From Gemmatimonadota bacterium (GTDB taxonomy: Bacteria > Gemmatimonadota > Gemmatimonadetes > Gemmatimonadales > Gemmatimonadaceae), in the NCBI GenBank assembly GCA_016218305.1, contig JACREJ010000105.1:1-39094 (forward strand): a stretch of DNA of 39,094 bases, read 5' to 3'. Position numbers and translations under genes: made by a program. The notes beneath the pieces were generated by a model that had not been told where the DNA came from, did no database searches, and saw nothing but the letters and a program-made list of their open reading frames with translations. Below, piece after piece: positions 15,541 to 23,426 of this stretch. Numbering within the stretch: position 1 is the stretch's first letter; every line of letters starts with the position of its first letter.

Positions 15541-17813
15541 TCGGCGAGCGCGCCGAGCACGCGCCATGGAGTGAGCGGCAGCGCGCAGACCTCGACGCCA
15601 AGCGCATCGGCGACGGCAGCGGCGATGGCGGGCGCCGTGGGAATGATCGGCGGCTCGGCGATGCCACGCGCCCCGACATGGTTGGCCGCGGGGTCCGCGC
15701 CGTCGAGGAACGACGCGTCGATGGCGGGAATGTCGGCCATCGTCGGGATCATGTAGTCGTGCAGGTTGGCGTTGAGCGTCACGCCGCGCGCGCGGTCGAT
15801 GTGGCGCTCCTCGAAGAGCGCGTACCCGATGCCCTGGATGATGCCGCCGTGCAGCTGGCTCTCGGCGAGCGCGGGATTGATGATGCGTCCCGCGTCATGG
15901 ACCGCGACGACGCGCACCACGCGCACGACACCCGTCTCGGCGTCCACCTCGACCTCCGCGAACTGCGCGCCGACCGTGACCACGGCGAGTTCCGGATTCG
16001 GGCCGCGCGAGCCGCGGCCGACGATCTGGATGTTGCCGAGTTGGCGGCAGAGGTCGCCAAAAGAGAGCGACGCGCCGTCGGTTGAGACAATGTGCGAGTC
16101 GCGGGTGGACAACACGACGAGCGGCAGCCCCATCATCTGCGCGGCCGCTTCGAGCAGCTGCATCTTGGCATCTTCCGCCGCCATGCGAACGGCGGGGCCC
16201 ACGCTCGGCGTGGTCATGGAACCCCACGAGTTGCCCGTGTAGGGGAGGCGCTCGGTGTCGCCGATGACGGCGCGGACCGTGTCGAACCGCGCGCCGAGCG
16301 CTTCCGCAGCGATCTGCGCCAGGATGGTGCGCGACCCGGTGCCGAGGTCCTGCGTGCCGGCGAGCACATCAACCGAGCCGTCGCTGTTGATGCGGACGTG
16401 GGCGTAGGAGGGTGGGCCGCCGCCGGTGGGCCAGGTTTGGGCGGCGACGCCGTAGCCGCGCTTCAGGCGGCTGACGGGAGACGGGAGACGGGAGACGGGA
16501 GAGTGCCAGCTGAAGCGCCTCATCCCCTCGGCGTAACACTCATCCAGACGGTTGCCGCTGAACTCACGGTCGGCGCGTTCGTCGCGGGTGGCGAGGTTCT
16601 TGAGGCGGAGCACGACAGGGTCCATCTGCAGGGCGCGCGCGAGCGCGTTCATGGCGCCCTCGAGCGCGAAGGCGCCCTCCACATAACCGGGGCCGCGGAA
16701 GGCCTGCATGCCGCTGGCGTTGATGTAGACGCAGGTCTCGCTCGTGCGGACGTTCGGGCACGCGTACATCTCGTGGAAGATCTGGGCGGGACCCCCCTCC
16801 CAACCGCTGATGCCGAGCGGGATACGCGCGTCGAGGACGAGCGCGGTGAGCGTGCCGTCCTTGCGCGCGGCGATGGTGACCTTCTGCACCGTCGCGGGAC
16901 GGTTGCCGCTGTCGGTCTGTTCCGCGCGACGATCGTTGACGCAGCGCACCGGCGCCCCGAGCGTGCGCGCGAACAGCGCGGCGGTGTACGTGTGCGCACC
17001 GGCGCCGTTCTTGGCGCCGAAGCCGCCGCCCATGTAGTCCTTGATCACGCGCACTTTCGCCTGCGGCAGCCCCAGCGCCTTGGCGACGTCGCTGCGCACG
17101 CGGAAGATCCCCTGCGTGGACTCCCAGACGGTGAGCTGGTCATCGTTCCACTCGCAGACGGCGCCGTGCGTCTCGAGCGCGGAGTGCAGCGCCACCTGCG
17201 TGCGATACTCACGCGTGATCGTCACCTCCGCCTCCGCCAGGCCGCGGGCGACATCGCCGCGCTGCACGATGTCGGGCTCGGTGGTGTTGCCGGCCTTTCG
17301 CACCTGCGGCGCGTCGGGGGCGATGGCGTCATCCACGGTCACCGCGTGCGGTGCGGCCTCAATGACCAGCGACGCGGCGATGACGCGAGCGGCGCGCTCG
17401 GCGGTGTCGAGCGATTCGGCGCAGACCGCGGCCAGCGGCTGGCCGGCGTACGACACCTCGCGCTTGAAGAGCCGCGTGCCGGCGGGCGCGTCGCCGATGC
17501 CCATCACGGCACGTACGCCGGGCAGGCTGCGCGCGGTCTCAAGATCAATGGCGGTGAGCGTCCCCTTGGCCCGCGGTGCGCGGACGATCACCGCGTACAG
17601 CATGCCCGGCCGCACGATGTCGGCCGTGTAGCGTGCGCGCCCGGTGACCTTCTCGAACGCGTCCACGCGCAGCGGACTGGTGCCGACGATCGAAAGCGGC
17701 GTGTCGGCGGTCCATGGCGCTGGTTCGAACGCCGGCACCTCGACGACACGGGTCTCCGTGCGTCCCTCGACCTCGACGGTCGTCTGGACGAATCGTGTGC
17801 GCTCGCGGCTCAC
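15537..17813 (-). CDS. Molybdenum-binding subunit of xanthine-oxidase-family aldehyde oxidoreductase (PaoC-like)
   Basis: 758 residues from GTG 17813, which overlaps the TGA of the [2Fe-2S] subunit as GTGA (17810-17813). Domains: aldehyde oxidase a/b hammerhead (about 30-150, VTGRARYTADI), then the two molybdopterin-binding domains. Signature segments are GGGFGAKNG, QAFRGPGYVEGAFALE and, near the C-terminus, GIAEPPIIPTAP with the catalytic Glu720. With the [2Fe-2S] subunit and the PaoB-like subunit at 5.4-6.4 kb it would make a three-subunit MCD-type hydroxylase acting on aldehydes or heterocycles. Oddly, residues 437-451 (HSPVSRLPSPVSRLK) are encoded by a heptamer repeat array and interrupt an otherwise ordinary sequence; the frame is kept. 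The substrate is unknown. Confidence 0.9.
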   Translation of the reverse strand: MSRERTRFVQTTVEVEGRTETRVVEVPAFEPAPWTADTPLSIVGTSPLRVDAFEKVTGRARYTADIVRPGMLYAVIVRAPRAKGTLTAIDLETARSLPGVRAVMGIGDAPAGTRLFKREVSYAGQPLAAVCAESLDTAERAARVIAASLVIEAAPHAVTVDDAIAPDAPQVRKAGNTTEPDIVQRGDVARGLAEAEVTITREYRTQVALHSALETHGAVCEWNDDQLTVWESTQGIFRVRSDVAKALGLPQAKVRVIKDYMGGGFGAKNGAGAHTYTAALFARTLGAPVRCVNDRRAEQTDSGNRPATVQKVTIAARKDGTLTALVLDARIPLGISGWEGGPAQIFHEMYACPNVRTSETCVYINASGMQAFRGPGYVEGAFALEGAMNALARALQMDPVVLRLKNLATRDERADREFSGNRLDECYAEGMRRFSWHSPVSRLPSPVSRLKRGYGVAAQTWPTGGGPPSYAHVRINSDGSVDVLAGTQDLGTGSRTILAQIAAEALGARFDTVRAVIGDTERLPYTGNSWGSMTTPSVGPAVRMAAEDAKMQLLEAAAQMMGLPLVVLSTRDSHIVSTDGASLSFGDLCRQLGNIQIVGRGSRGPNPELAVVTVGAQFAEVEVDAETGVVRVVRVVAVHDAGRIINPALAESQLHGGIIQGIGYALFEERHIDRARGVTLNANLHDYMIPTMADIPAIDASFLDGADPAANHVGARGIAEPPIIPTAPAIAAAVADALGVEVCALPLTPWRVLGALAE
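16473..16503 (+). repeat. GACGGGA heptamer array inside the Mo-subunit gene
   Basis: 4.4 perfect copies of GACGGGA in tandem. Read on the coding (minus) strand they give TCCCGTC repeats that translate to SPVSRLP-type sequence. The same heptamer type occurs between genes at 18704-18735 and, as GACGGTA/T/C, at 19426-19454. Confidence 0.9.
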
Positions 17814-18274
17814 GGCGCGGCGGTCCCGGCGTCGGAAACGGCGCGGATGGCGTTGATGATCTTGGGATAGGTGCCGCAGCGGCAGAGGTTGCCGCTCATG
17901 GCAGTCCGGATCTCGGCATCGGTGGGATGCGGGTTCCTCTCGAGCAGGGCGGCGGCGGCGAGCAGCTGGCCCGGCGTGCAGTACCCGCACTGCGCGGCGT
18001 CGTGCGTGATGAATGCCTGCTGCAGCGGAGCGAGCGTGTTGCCCTCCGCGAGCCCCTCCACCGTCTGCACCTGCGCATTCTCACAGGCGGCGGTGAGGGT
18101 GAGGCAGGCGTAGACGAGGTCCCCGTCGAGGCGTACGGTGCAGGCGCCGCATTCACCGTGGTCGCAGCCCAGCTTGGGGCCGGTCAGGCCCAGCTGGTCA
18201 CGGAGCGCGGCCAGCAGGGTGGGAGATCGCGACGGGTCGACTTGGCGGGGGGAGCCGTTGATGGTGATGAGCAT
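17810..18274 (-). CDS. [2Fe-2S] subunit of xanthine-oxidase-family aldehyde oxidoreductase (PaoA-like)
   Basis: 154 residues. The N-terminal plant-type ferredoxin domain binds one [2Fe-2S] cluster through C37, C42, C45 and C57 (GCDHGECGAC...YAC). The C-terminal helical domain binds the second through C96, C99, C131 and C133 (CGYCTPG...LCRC). It carries electrons from the Mo site to the FAD subunit. E. coli PaoA has a Tat signal; here none is seen, so this enzyme is probably cytoplasmic. ATG 18274 is chosen because the domain begins directly after it; the frame continues into the upstream decamer repeat. It is first in the operon: [2Fe-2S] subunit, Mo subunit, cupin, serine hydrolase. Confidence 0.92.
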   Translation of the reverse strand: MLITINGSPRQVDPSRSPTLLAALRDQLGLTGPKLGCDHGECGACTVRLDGDLVYACLTLTAACENAQVQTVEGLAEGNTLAPLQQAFITHDAAQCGYCTPGQLLAAAALLERNPHPTDAEIRTAMSGNLCRCGTYPKIINAIRAVSDAGTAAP

Positions 18275-18280
18275 GTCTGA

Positions 18281-18326
18281 AGAATACGACAGAAGCCGGC
18301 AGAGCACGACAGAATACGGCAGTGCC
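18281..18326 (+). repeat. Decamer repeat array, one-armed (GACAG family)
   Basis: About 4.6 degenerate copies of a 10-mer of the type AGAATACGAC/AGAATACGGC just upstream of the [2Fe-2S] subunit start, in the divergent control region shared with the ferredoxin gene. The same unit, with an inverted arm, forms the element at 27678-27764. Here no inverted partner is seen. Confidence 0.8.
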
Positions 18327-18369
18327 TGTGAATTGGCGTTTCTGGGCCTCGCGCGAGCCCACTGGGCGG

Positions 18370-18398
18370 TTGAGCGGCCATGGCGCGGGGCTTATCTT
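18370..18398 (+). promoter_or_regulatory. Candidate sigma-70-type promoter of the ferredoxin gene
   Basis: TTGAGC (18370-18375), a 17-base spacer, then TATCTT (18393-18398). The expected start of transcription is near 18405, giving a leader of about 32 bases that contains AGGAG five bases before the ferredoxin ATG. It is a pattern match only. Confidence 0.5.
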
Positions 18399-18436
18399 CC
18401 CAGTGTTGCCGGTCGTTTTCACGCCCAGGAGCATTC

Positions 18437-18700
18437 ATGCCGTACATCATCACCGAAGCCTGCATCGGGACCAAGGACAAGGCCTGCGTCGACGTCTGCC
18501 CCGTGGACTGCATCTACGAGGGCGAAGACCAGCTGTACATCCATCCCGACGAGTGCATCGACTGCGGCGCGTGCGAACCGGAGTGCCCGGTGACCGCCAT
18601 CTTCCCCGAGGAAGACGTGCCGGCGAACATGAAGGCGTACATCGCAAAGAACAAGGACGTGTTCAGCGGGCCGAATCCGCCGGGGAAGCCGACGCGGTAG
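18437..18700 (+). CDS. Seven-iron-type ferredoxin ([3Fe-4S]/[4Fe-4S])
   Basis: 87 residues. Cysteines C9, C17, C21 and C25 (C-x7-C-x3-C-P-x2-C) and C40, C43, C46, C50 (C-x2-C-x2-C-x3-C-P) match the Thermus/Mycobacterium type seven-iron ferredoxins, and the segments CIGTKDKACVDVCPVDCIY, YIHPDECIDCGAC and FPEEDVP are close to the Thermus protein as I know it. It is a cytoplasmic low-potential electron carrier. The ATG at 18437 has AGGAG five bases upstream. It is monocistronic, with a hairpin terminator 45 bases after the stop. It lies divergent from the hydroxylase operon, but nothing shows it serves that enzyme. Confidence 0.95.
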   Translation: MPYIITEACIGTKDKACVDVCPVDCIYEGEDQLYIHPDECIDCGACEPECPVTAIFPEEDVPANMKAYIAKNKDVFSGPNPPGKPTR

Positions 18701-18703
18701 CAG

Positions 18704-18801
18704 ATGGGAGATGGGAGATGGGAGACGGGAGATGGAAGATGAAGCGAGCCCGACGGTAGCCGTCGGGCTCGTTGTTTATCCATCTCCCATCTCCCATCGG
18801 T
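18704..18801. repeat. Heptamer repeat element with inverted arms and terminator core
   Basis: Left arm: GGGAGAT/GGGAGAC heptamers from 18704 to 18735. Core: a 12-bp perfect stem CGAGCCCGACGG (18745-18756) with loop TAG and CCGTCGGGCTCG (18760-18771), followed by TTGTTTAT, a good intrinsic terminator for the ferredoxin. Right arm: CCATCTCCCATCTCCCAT (18780-18797), the complement of the left arm. The element fills the gap between the convergent ferredoxin and methyltransferase stops. Confidence 0.88.
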
Positions 18802-18805
18802 ATCC

Positions 18806-19417
18806 CTAGAACAGCCCCCCCGGAAAATACCGATCCTTCCCCACGAACACGGCCAGCAGTGCGATGTACTGCAGGAACGTGCTCATCTCGCTCCTCCACG
18901 CCTCGGCCCAGAAGAACTCGCCGCCGACCTGTCCTGACCCGGCGGTCGGGATCCAGCGCGGCGTCCGGCGCTTGAACGCCAGGTACTCCTCGCCGAAGAT
19001 CGACTCGAGCACGCCTTCCTCGTAGCGCACGATGAAGAAGTACTCCACGGCGAAGAGCAGCGTGGCCACGGGGAGGAACCACCACACCCCGCTGAGCGCG
19101 ACGAAGCCCATCCAGAGGAAGTAGTTACCGTTGTACAGCGGGTTGCGGCTCAGGGCAAACGGTCCGTGCGTCACGAGCTTCTGCACGTTGCGCGACCGGC
19201 GGCGCGTCACGGTGCCGGCCGTGGCGACGCCCCACAGCCGCCATCCCTCGCCCAGGACGAACAGCAGGACGAAGACGACGATGCCGAAGCGCGTGATGCC
19301 GCCCGGTGCGAGCAGCGGGACGAGCAGAAACGGCACGGGAAGCCAGCCGCGGTTGCGGAACAGCACGGCGCCGATGCGCGCGGGGCGGGAGGTTTCGGAG
19401 GCGGAGAGTTCGGCCAA
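18806..19417 (-). CDS. Isoprenylcysteine carboxyl methyltransferase (ICMT)-like membrane protein
   Basis: 203 residues with about four or five hydrophobic segments. The C-terminal half carries the ICMT/PEMT family signature: HGPFALSRNPLYNGNYFLWMG (Arg-Asn-Pro-x-Tyr) and RYEEGVLESIFGEEYLAFKRRTPRWIP, which form the S-adenosylmethionine-binding site. Bacterial members methylate small or lipid-like substrates in the membrane, mostly unknown. After the family domain there is a hydrophilic stretch (SGQVGGEFFWAEAWRSEM) and a last hydrophobic helix. The TTG at 19417 is an uncertain start with no ribosome binding site; the heptamer array at 19426-19454 begins eight bases upstream, so the repeat may have altered the 5' end. 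Confidence 0.85.
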   Translation of the reverse strand: MAELSASETSRPARIGAVLFRNRGWLPVPFLLVPLLAPGGITRFGIVVFVLLFVLGEGWRLWGVATAGTVTRRRSRNVQKLVTHGPFALSRNPLYNGNYFLWMGFVALSGVWWFLPVATLLFAVEYFFIVRYEEGVLESIFGEEYLAFKRRTPRWIPTAGSGQVGGEFFWAEAWRSEMSTFLQYIALLAVFVGKDRYFPGGLF

Positions 19418-19425
19418 GGGATGGT

Positions 19426-19454
19426 GACGGTAGACGGTTGACGGTAGACGGTCG
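19426..19454 (+). repeat. GACGGTA heptamer array between genes
   Basis: Four tandem heptamers GACGGTA, GACGGTT, GACGGTA, GACGGTC in the 54-base gap between two co-directional minus-strand genes. It is related to the GACGGGA array at 16473. No inverted partner and no hairpin core are seen. Confidence 0.88.
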
Positions 19455-19471
19455 AATGATAGCGCCGCTGC

Positions 19472-20266
19472 CTACTGCGCCGTGAGTGAGACGAGGAATT
19501 CGCTCAACACGTGGTTGAACGTCGCCGGACGCTCGATGTTGCTGACATGACCGGCGCCGGCGATGACCTCGAGGCGGCTGCCGGCGATGCCGAGGTGCAT
19601 CGCGCGCGCTTCCTTGACCGGCGTCAGCACGTCCTCGTCGCCCACGCAGATGAGCGTCGGCACGTCGATGGTGGCGAGGGTGGGTGTCGAGTCGGGGCGC
19701 ATCCGCAGCGCGTCGAGCGCGTCCACGATCCCCTGCACAGGGGCGAGCGACATCATGCGATGCAACTCGTCCACGAGCTCCGGGTTCTTTTCGCGCGTGG
19801 TGCGGCCGACCATGCCGGTGATCATCTCGTTGGCGACGGCCATGCTGCCGCGCTCGGTCACCAGCGCCTGCATCTTCAGGCGGGCCTCCCGCGCTGCCTC
19901 GGTGTCGGCGGTGGCCTTGGTGTCGCAGAGGACCAGGGCGCGCACACGGGCGCGATGCCGGCGCCAGAACGCGAAGGTGGCATACCCGCCCATGGACAGG
20001 CCGGCGATCACGGCGCGTTCCACGCCGAGCACGTCGAGCAGCGCGGCGGCGTCGTCGGCGTAGCCATCCACGCCGCCCGGCTCGCCCGGGGCGCTCTCGC
20101 CGAAGCCCCGCAGGTCCATGCAGATCGTGCGCGCCGGTGTGGCGAGCGCACCCAGCTGAGGCGCCCAGAGCGCCCGGCTGTGCGGGAACCCGTGCAGGAA
20201 GAGCACGGGGACGCCGGATCCGACGTCGTCGTACCCGATGGCACGGCCGTTGGTGAACGTGATCAT
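19472..20266 (-). CDS. Alpha/beta hydrolase
   Basis: 264 residues without a signal peptide. Oxyanion-hole motif LHGFPHS (24-30), nucleophile S91 in GLSMGG, acid D212 in GDED and His240 in GAGHVSN give a complete triad. The layout is like that of 3-oxoadipate enol-lactonase or small carboxylesterases. The ATG overlaps the TGA of the permease gene upstream as ATGA (20263-20266), so the two are translationally coupled. The substrate is unknown. Confidence 0.88.
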   Translation of the reverse strand: MITFTNGRAIGYDDVGSGVPVLFLHGFPHSRALWAPQLGALATPARTICMDLRGFGESAPGEPGGVDGYADDAAALLDVLGVERAVIAGLSMGGYATFAFWRRHRARVRALVLCDTKATADTEAAREARLKMQALVTERGSMAVANEMITGMVGRTTREKNPELVDELHRMMSLAPVQGIVDALDALRMRPDSTPTLATIDVPTLICVGDEDVLTPVKEARAMHLGIAGSRLEVIAGAGHVSNIERPATFNHVLSEFLVSLTAQ

Positions 20267-21564
20267 GGCGTATCTCCCGTGCCCGCGATTTCCGATGGAA
20301 CGGGATCCGGCTGCACATGCAGCATCTGGACCGACACAAAGACCGCCGCGAGCAGCGGGGTCGCGACGAACAGGCCCATGAGACCGAAGACGTACGCCAT
20401 CACCACCTGGGTCATCAGGGTCAGCGCCGGCGGCAGGTCCAGTTGCTCCCGCATCAGGTACGGGATGAGGAGGTTGTTCTCGAGGAACTGGATGCCCCAG
20501 TAGACGACCATCACGACGAACGCCTTCTGTGGCGAGTCCACGAACGCCATGACGATGGCCGGAATGGCGGCCAGCGTCGGGCCCACATTCGGGATGAACT
20601 CTAGGAGGCCGGCGATGAGGCCGAGCGGCAGTGCGGCGCGCACCCCGATGATGCTGAGGAGGACGGTGGTGACGGCGCCGATGATCAGCATCGCCAGCAC
20701 CTGCGTGCCGAGCCAGCGGCGCAGCTTCACCGCGATGGCGGTCAGCACGGGATCCAGCCGTCGTCGCGTGGGCGGACTGACGAGGAGGAGCATGCCGCGC
20801 TTGTAGAGGTCGGGCTCGGCGGCGATGTAGACGGCGAGAAACAGCACGAGCATGAAGCCGCCGAAGACCGCGAGCGTCGAGGTCAGGATGCCAAGCGCGA
20901 CGGCCTTGAGCCGACCCGCCTGACGGTAGAATGCCTCGACGAGACGGCCGTGCGAGCGGCGCTCCGCGACCTGGGCAGGGGTGGCGGCCGGTGCGGCCAC
21001 GGCGATCCCCACTGAGTCGGCGGACGCCCCAGAACCCCGCACCGAATCGGGCGTGCTGACCGGCGCCTGCACGGGCGCTCTCGCGGGAGCCGCCGGTGTC
21101 GCCTTCGCGGGGGTCGGTGCTCCCGCGATCGCGTCGAGCAGCCGCGGCTGCTTGGTGGCCAGCCAGGTTTCCACCTTCTCAATGGCCTCGGGGAACCGCG
21201 TGCGCAGTTCCTGCGACTGCGTGATGAGCGTCGGCGCCGACCAGGCGCCAAGGGCGAGGATGAGGCCGAGTACGCCGAAGATGACGAGCGGCGATGCGAC
21301 GCCGCGACGGAAGCCGCGCCGTTCGAGCGCATCCACCGCCGGGGCGGCGCCGAGCCCGAACAGGATCCCCAGGAAGGCCGTCAGCGCCAGGATCCGGGCC
21401 GCCCAGAGCAGCTGCAGGCCCAGCAGGACGAAGACGATGATCAGGGCGGCCCGGACCAGGTCGGCATGCTCTGCGGTGAGGCCGGACATTCCGCGTCGCG
21501 CGCTGGGGCGCGGCGGCGTCTCCGGGGTGGCGGGGATCTCGGGGGGAACGGCGTCTGCTGACAT
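20263..21564 (-). CDS. AI-2E/PerM family transporter
   Basis: 433 residues. About eight transmembrane segments: two near 37-80, one near 90-110, and the conserved block from about 235 to the end with LLEFIPNVGPTLAAIPAI and ENNLLIPYLMREQLDLPPALTL, which are hallmark segments of the family (TqsA, YdiK, PerM). Members export small molecules or exchange ions; the name AI-2 exporter should not be taken as function. Between helices 3 and 4 lies an unusual Ala/Pro-rich insertion (about residues 148-205). It is first in a two-gene operon with the alpha/beta hydrolase and is divergent from the RNase D gene. Confidence 0.9.
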   Translation of the reverse strand: MSADAVPPEIPATPETPPRPSARRGMSGLTAEHADLVRAALIIVFVLLGLQLLWAARILALTAFLGILFGLGAAPAVDALERRGFRRGVASPLVIFGVLGLILALGAWSAPTLITQSQELRTRFPEAIEKVETWLATKQPRLLDAIAGAPTPAKATPAAPARAPVQAPVSTPDSVRGSGASADSVGIAVAAPAATPAQVAERRSHGRLVEAFYRQAGRLKAVALGILTSTLAVFGGFMLVLFLAVYIAAEPDLYKRGMLLLVSPPTRRRLDPVLTAIAVKLRRWLGTQVLAMLIIGAVTTVLLSIIGVRAALPLGLIAGLLEFIPNVGPTLAAIPAIVMAFVDSPQKAFVVMVVYWGIQFLENNLLIPYLMREQLDLPPALTLMTQVVMAYVFGLMGLFVATPLLAAVFVSVQMLHVQPDPVPSEIAGTGDTP

Positions 21565-21639
21565 GGCGGCTCGGCGGGTATTCGGTGAGTGACCCTGCTA
21601 CATTTGTACCACACGTGACACCGGAGAGGAAGGAAGCGA

Positions 21640-22839
21640 GTGAGCCCCAAGAGCGCAGCACCGACGGTGCAGTACCTCGATTCGGACGATGCCGTCGGAG
21701 AATTCCTCGCGGGAATCCGCGGCACCCCGCTGCTGGCGCTCGACACCGAAGGGGCGAGCTTCCACCGGTATATCGATCGCATCTACCTGCTCCAGCTCTC
21801 CACGCGCGACGTCCACGCCATCATTGATCCGCTCCCGATTGCGCCTCCCGCCGCACTCGGCGCGCTGCTCGAGGACCCGAAGGTCGAGGTGGTCTTCCAC
21901 GATGCGGACTACGACCTCCGCCTCCTGCATCAGGACTACGGCTGGCACGTCCGGCGCATCTTCGACACCCGCATCGCGTCCCAGCTGCTGGGCGTCAAGG
22001 CGTTCGGTCTCGCCGCGCTGCTGGAGCAGCATTTCGGCGTGAAGCTCGACAAGAAGCACCAGCGCGCCGACTGGTCCATGCGCCCGCTCACCAAGGGCAT
22101 GCTCGACTATGCGGCCCAGGACACGTTGCACCTGCTCCAGCTGCGCGACGTGCTGAAGGAGCAGCTGGAGCGCAAGGAACGGTGGAGCTGGGCGCAGGAG
22201 GAATTCGAGCGGCTCGAAGGGACGCGCTGGGCGCCGGAGGATGCGGGCGAGTCGTTCCTGCGCATCAAGGGCGCGCGCGACCTGACGCGTCGGGAACTAG
22301 CCGTGATGCGCGAGGTGACCCGGTGGCGCGATGCCGCCGCTCTCACGCTCGACCGGGCGACGTTCCGCGTCGTGGCAAACGAGGTGCTGCTGGAGATTTC
22401 GCGGCTGCAGCCGACCACGGTCGATGCCCTTGGCGCGATCAAGGGCATGCCGCGCGGCATGATGGAGCGCGCCGGCCACGAGGTGCTGCAGGCCGTGCAG
22501 CGCGGCCTCGCGGTGCCCGAGGCGCAGCTGCCGCGCTTCCCGAAGTCCACGCGGTGGGAGAAGGACCCCGAGTTCGACGACAAGGTCGGGCGCCTCAAGG
22601 CGGTGCGCGACGACGCGGCGCGACGGCTGGACCTCGACCCCGGCGTGCTCGGCTCGCGCGAACGCCTCGAGGCGGTGGCGCGGCTCGTGCCGCGGTCCGT
22701 GGAAGAGCTCGCGGCGATCCCCGAACTGCGCCGCTGGCAGGTGGCCGAGATGGGAGAGGCCTTCGTGAAGGCGCTGAGCGGCTTCAAGCCCAAGGCGAAG
22801 TCGGCGCCGAAGACTGACTCGCCGTATCTCGAGTCGTAG
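21640..22839 (+). CDS. rnd: Ribonuclease D
   Basis: 399 residues. A 3'-5' exoribonuclease of the DEDDy class that trims tRNA and other stable RNA 3' ends. Exo I: LALDTEGA (D35, E37); Exo II: HDADYDLRLL (D92); Exo III: Y157-A-A-Q-D161. The tryptophan-rich segment DWSMRPL precedes Exo III. HRDC-type helical domains follow (about 210-295 and 315-385). The length agrees with E. coli RNase D (about 375). GTG start at 21640 with AGGAAG upstream. It converges on the SufT-like gene across a repeat element. Confidence 0.93.
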   Translation: MSPKSAAPTVQYLDSDDAVGEFLAGIRGTPLLALDTEGASFHRYIDRIYLLQLSTRDVHAIIDPLPIAPPAALGALLEDPKVEVVFHDADYDLRLLHQDYGWHVRRIFDTRIASQLLGVKAFGLAALLEQHFGVKLDKKHQRADWSMRPLTKGMLDYAAQDTLHLLQLRDVLKEQLERKERWSWAQEEFERLEGTRWAPEDAGESFLRIKGARDLTRRELAVMREVTRWRDAAALTLDRATFRVVANEVLLEISRLQPTTVDALGAIKGMPRGMMERAGHEVLQAVQRGLAVPEAQLPRFPKSTRWEKDPEFDDKVGRLKAVRDDAARRLDLDPGVLGSRERLEAVARLVPRSVEELAAIPELRRWQVAEMGEAFVKALSGFKPKAKSAPKTDSPYLES

Positions 22840-22851
22840 GCGTCACTGATA

Positions 22852-22996
22852 CCACGAAAGGCGCGACTGATACCGCGAAGGGCGAAGAGCGCGAAGAGCC
22901 GCGAAGAAATCACTGGGGGAACTGCGTCGCCGCAGTTCCCCCGAGTCGTTGCCGTTCTTCGTGACCCTTCGCGCCCGTCGTCCTTCGCGGTGGCAG
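22852..22996. repeat. GCGAAG repeat element with inverted arms and hairpin core
   Basis: Left arm: CGCGAAG/GCGAAGAG-type units from about 22852 to 22907. Core: GGGGGAACTGCG (22915-22926), loop TCGC, CGCAGTTCCCCC (22931-22942), a perfect 12-bp stem. Right arm: the complementary CTTCG-type units CTTCGTGACCCTTCGCG...CCTTCGCGGT to about 22991. It joins the convergent RNase D and SufT-like genes and ends one base before the latter's stop. Confidence 0.85.
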
Positions 22997-22997
22997 G

Positions 22998-23363
22998 TCA
23001 GAACCCGAGGTACGTCCGCACCCGCGGCTCGATCCGATCGGGCGTCCACGGCGGCGACCAGACGATGTTGACCGTCGCGCTGGTGACGCCGGGAATCTCC
23101 TGCACCTGCGTTGTCGCGTCGTGGAGAAGCTCAGGCCCCGACGGGCAGGCGGGCGAGGTGAGCGACATCTCGACCGTGACGCTCGTTCCTTCCACGTGGA
23201 TGGCGTAGACGAGGCCAAGGTCCACGATGTTGAGGTTGAGTTCCGGGTCCTTCACGCGGCGCAGCGCGAGCTTGACGAGGTCCTCGGTCACCGCGTCCGC
23301 GCCGGTCGGGGCGGCGCCCGCGCCGGGGGGAGTCACGGCGGGCGGTGTCATTTCGTCGGTCAT
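22998..23363 (-). CDS. MIP18/SufT-type iron-sulfur cluster assembly factor (DUF59)
   Basis: 121 residues. After a Pro/Ala-rich N-terminus of about 25 residues comes the DUF59 domain: KDPELNLNIVDLGLVYAIHV, then VTVEMSLTSPACPSG with the family's conserved reactive cysteine, and VWSPPWTPDRI at the end. Such proteins help insert Fe-S clusters into target proteins. AGGAG lies six bases before the ATG. Several Fe-S proteins are encoded in the window, but no other Suf/Isc genes, so partners are elsewhere. The serine hydrolase gene ends 63 bases upstream. Confidence 0.92.
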   Translation of the reverse strand: MTDEMTPPAVTPPGAGAAPTGADAVTEDLVKLALRRVKDPELNLNIVDLGLVYAIHVEGTSVTVEMSLTSPACPSGPELLHDATTQVQEIPGVTSATVNIVWSPPWTPDRIEPRVRTYLGF

Positions 23364-23426
23364 CGGGAGCTCCTGGGGGGTAACGCAGTATCGCTGCGCA
23401 CCGCGCAGGAATTCAAGGCACAGCCG

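Noticed and set aside
16092-17870. 592-codon plus-strand open frame
   Set aside because: Antisense to the Mo-subunit gene; low-complexity shadow translation with no domain.
18704-18801. Possible CRISPR array in the heptamer and 11-mer repeats
   Set aside because: Units are 7, 10 or 11 bp with no spacers, the second arm is inverted, and no cas genes are present.
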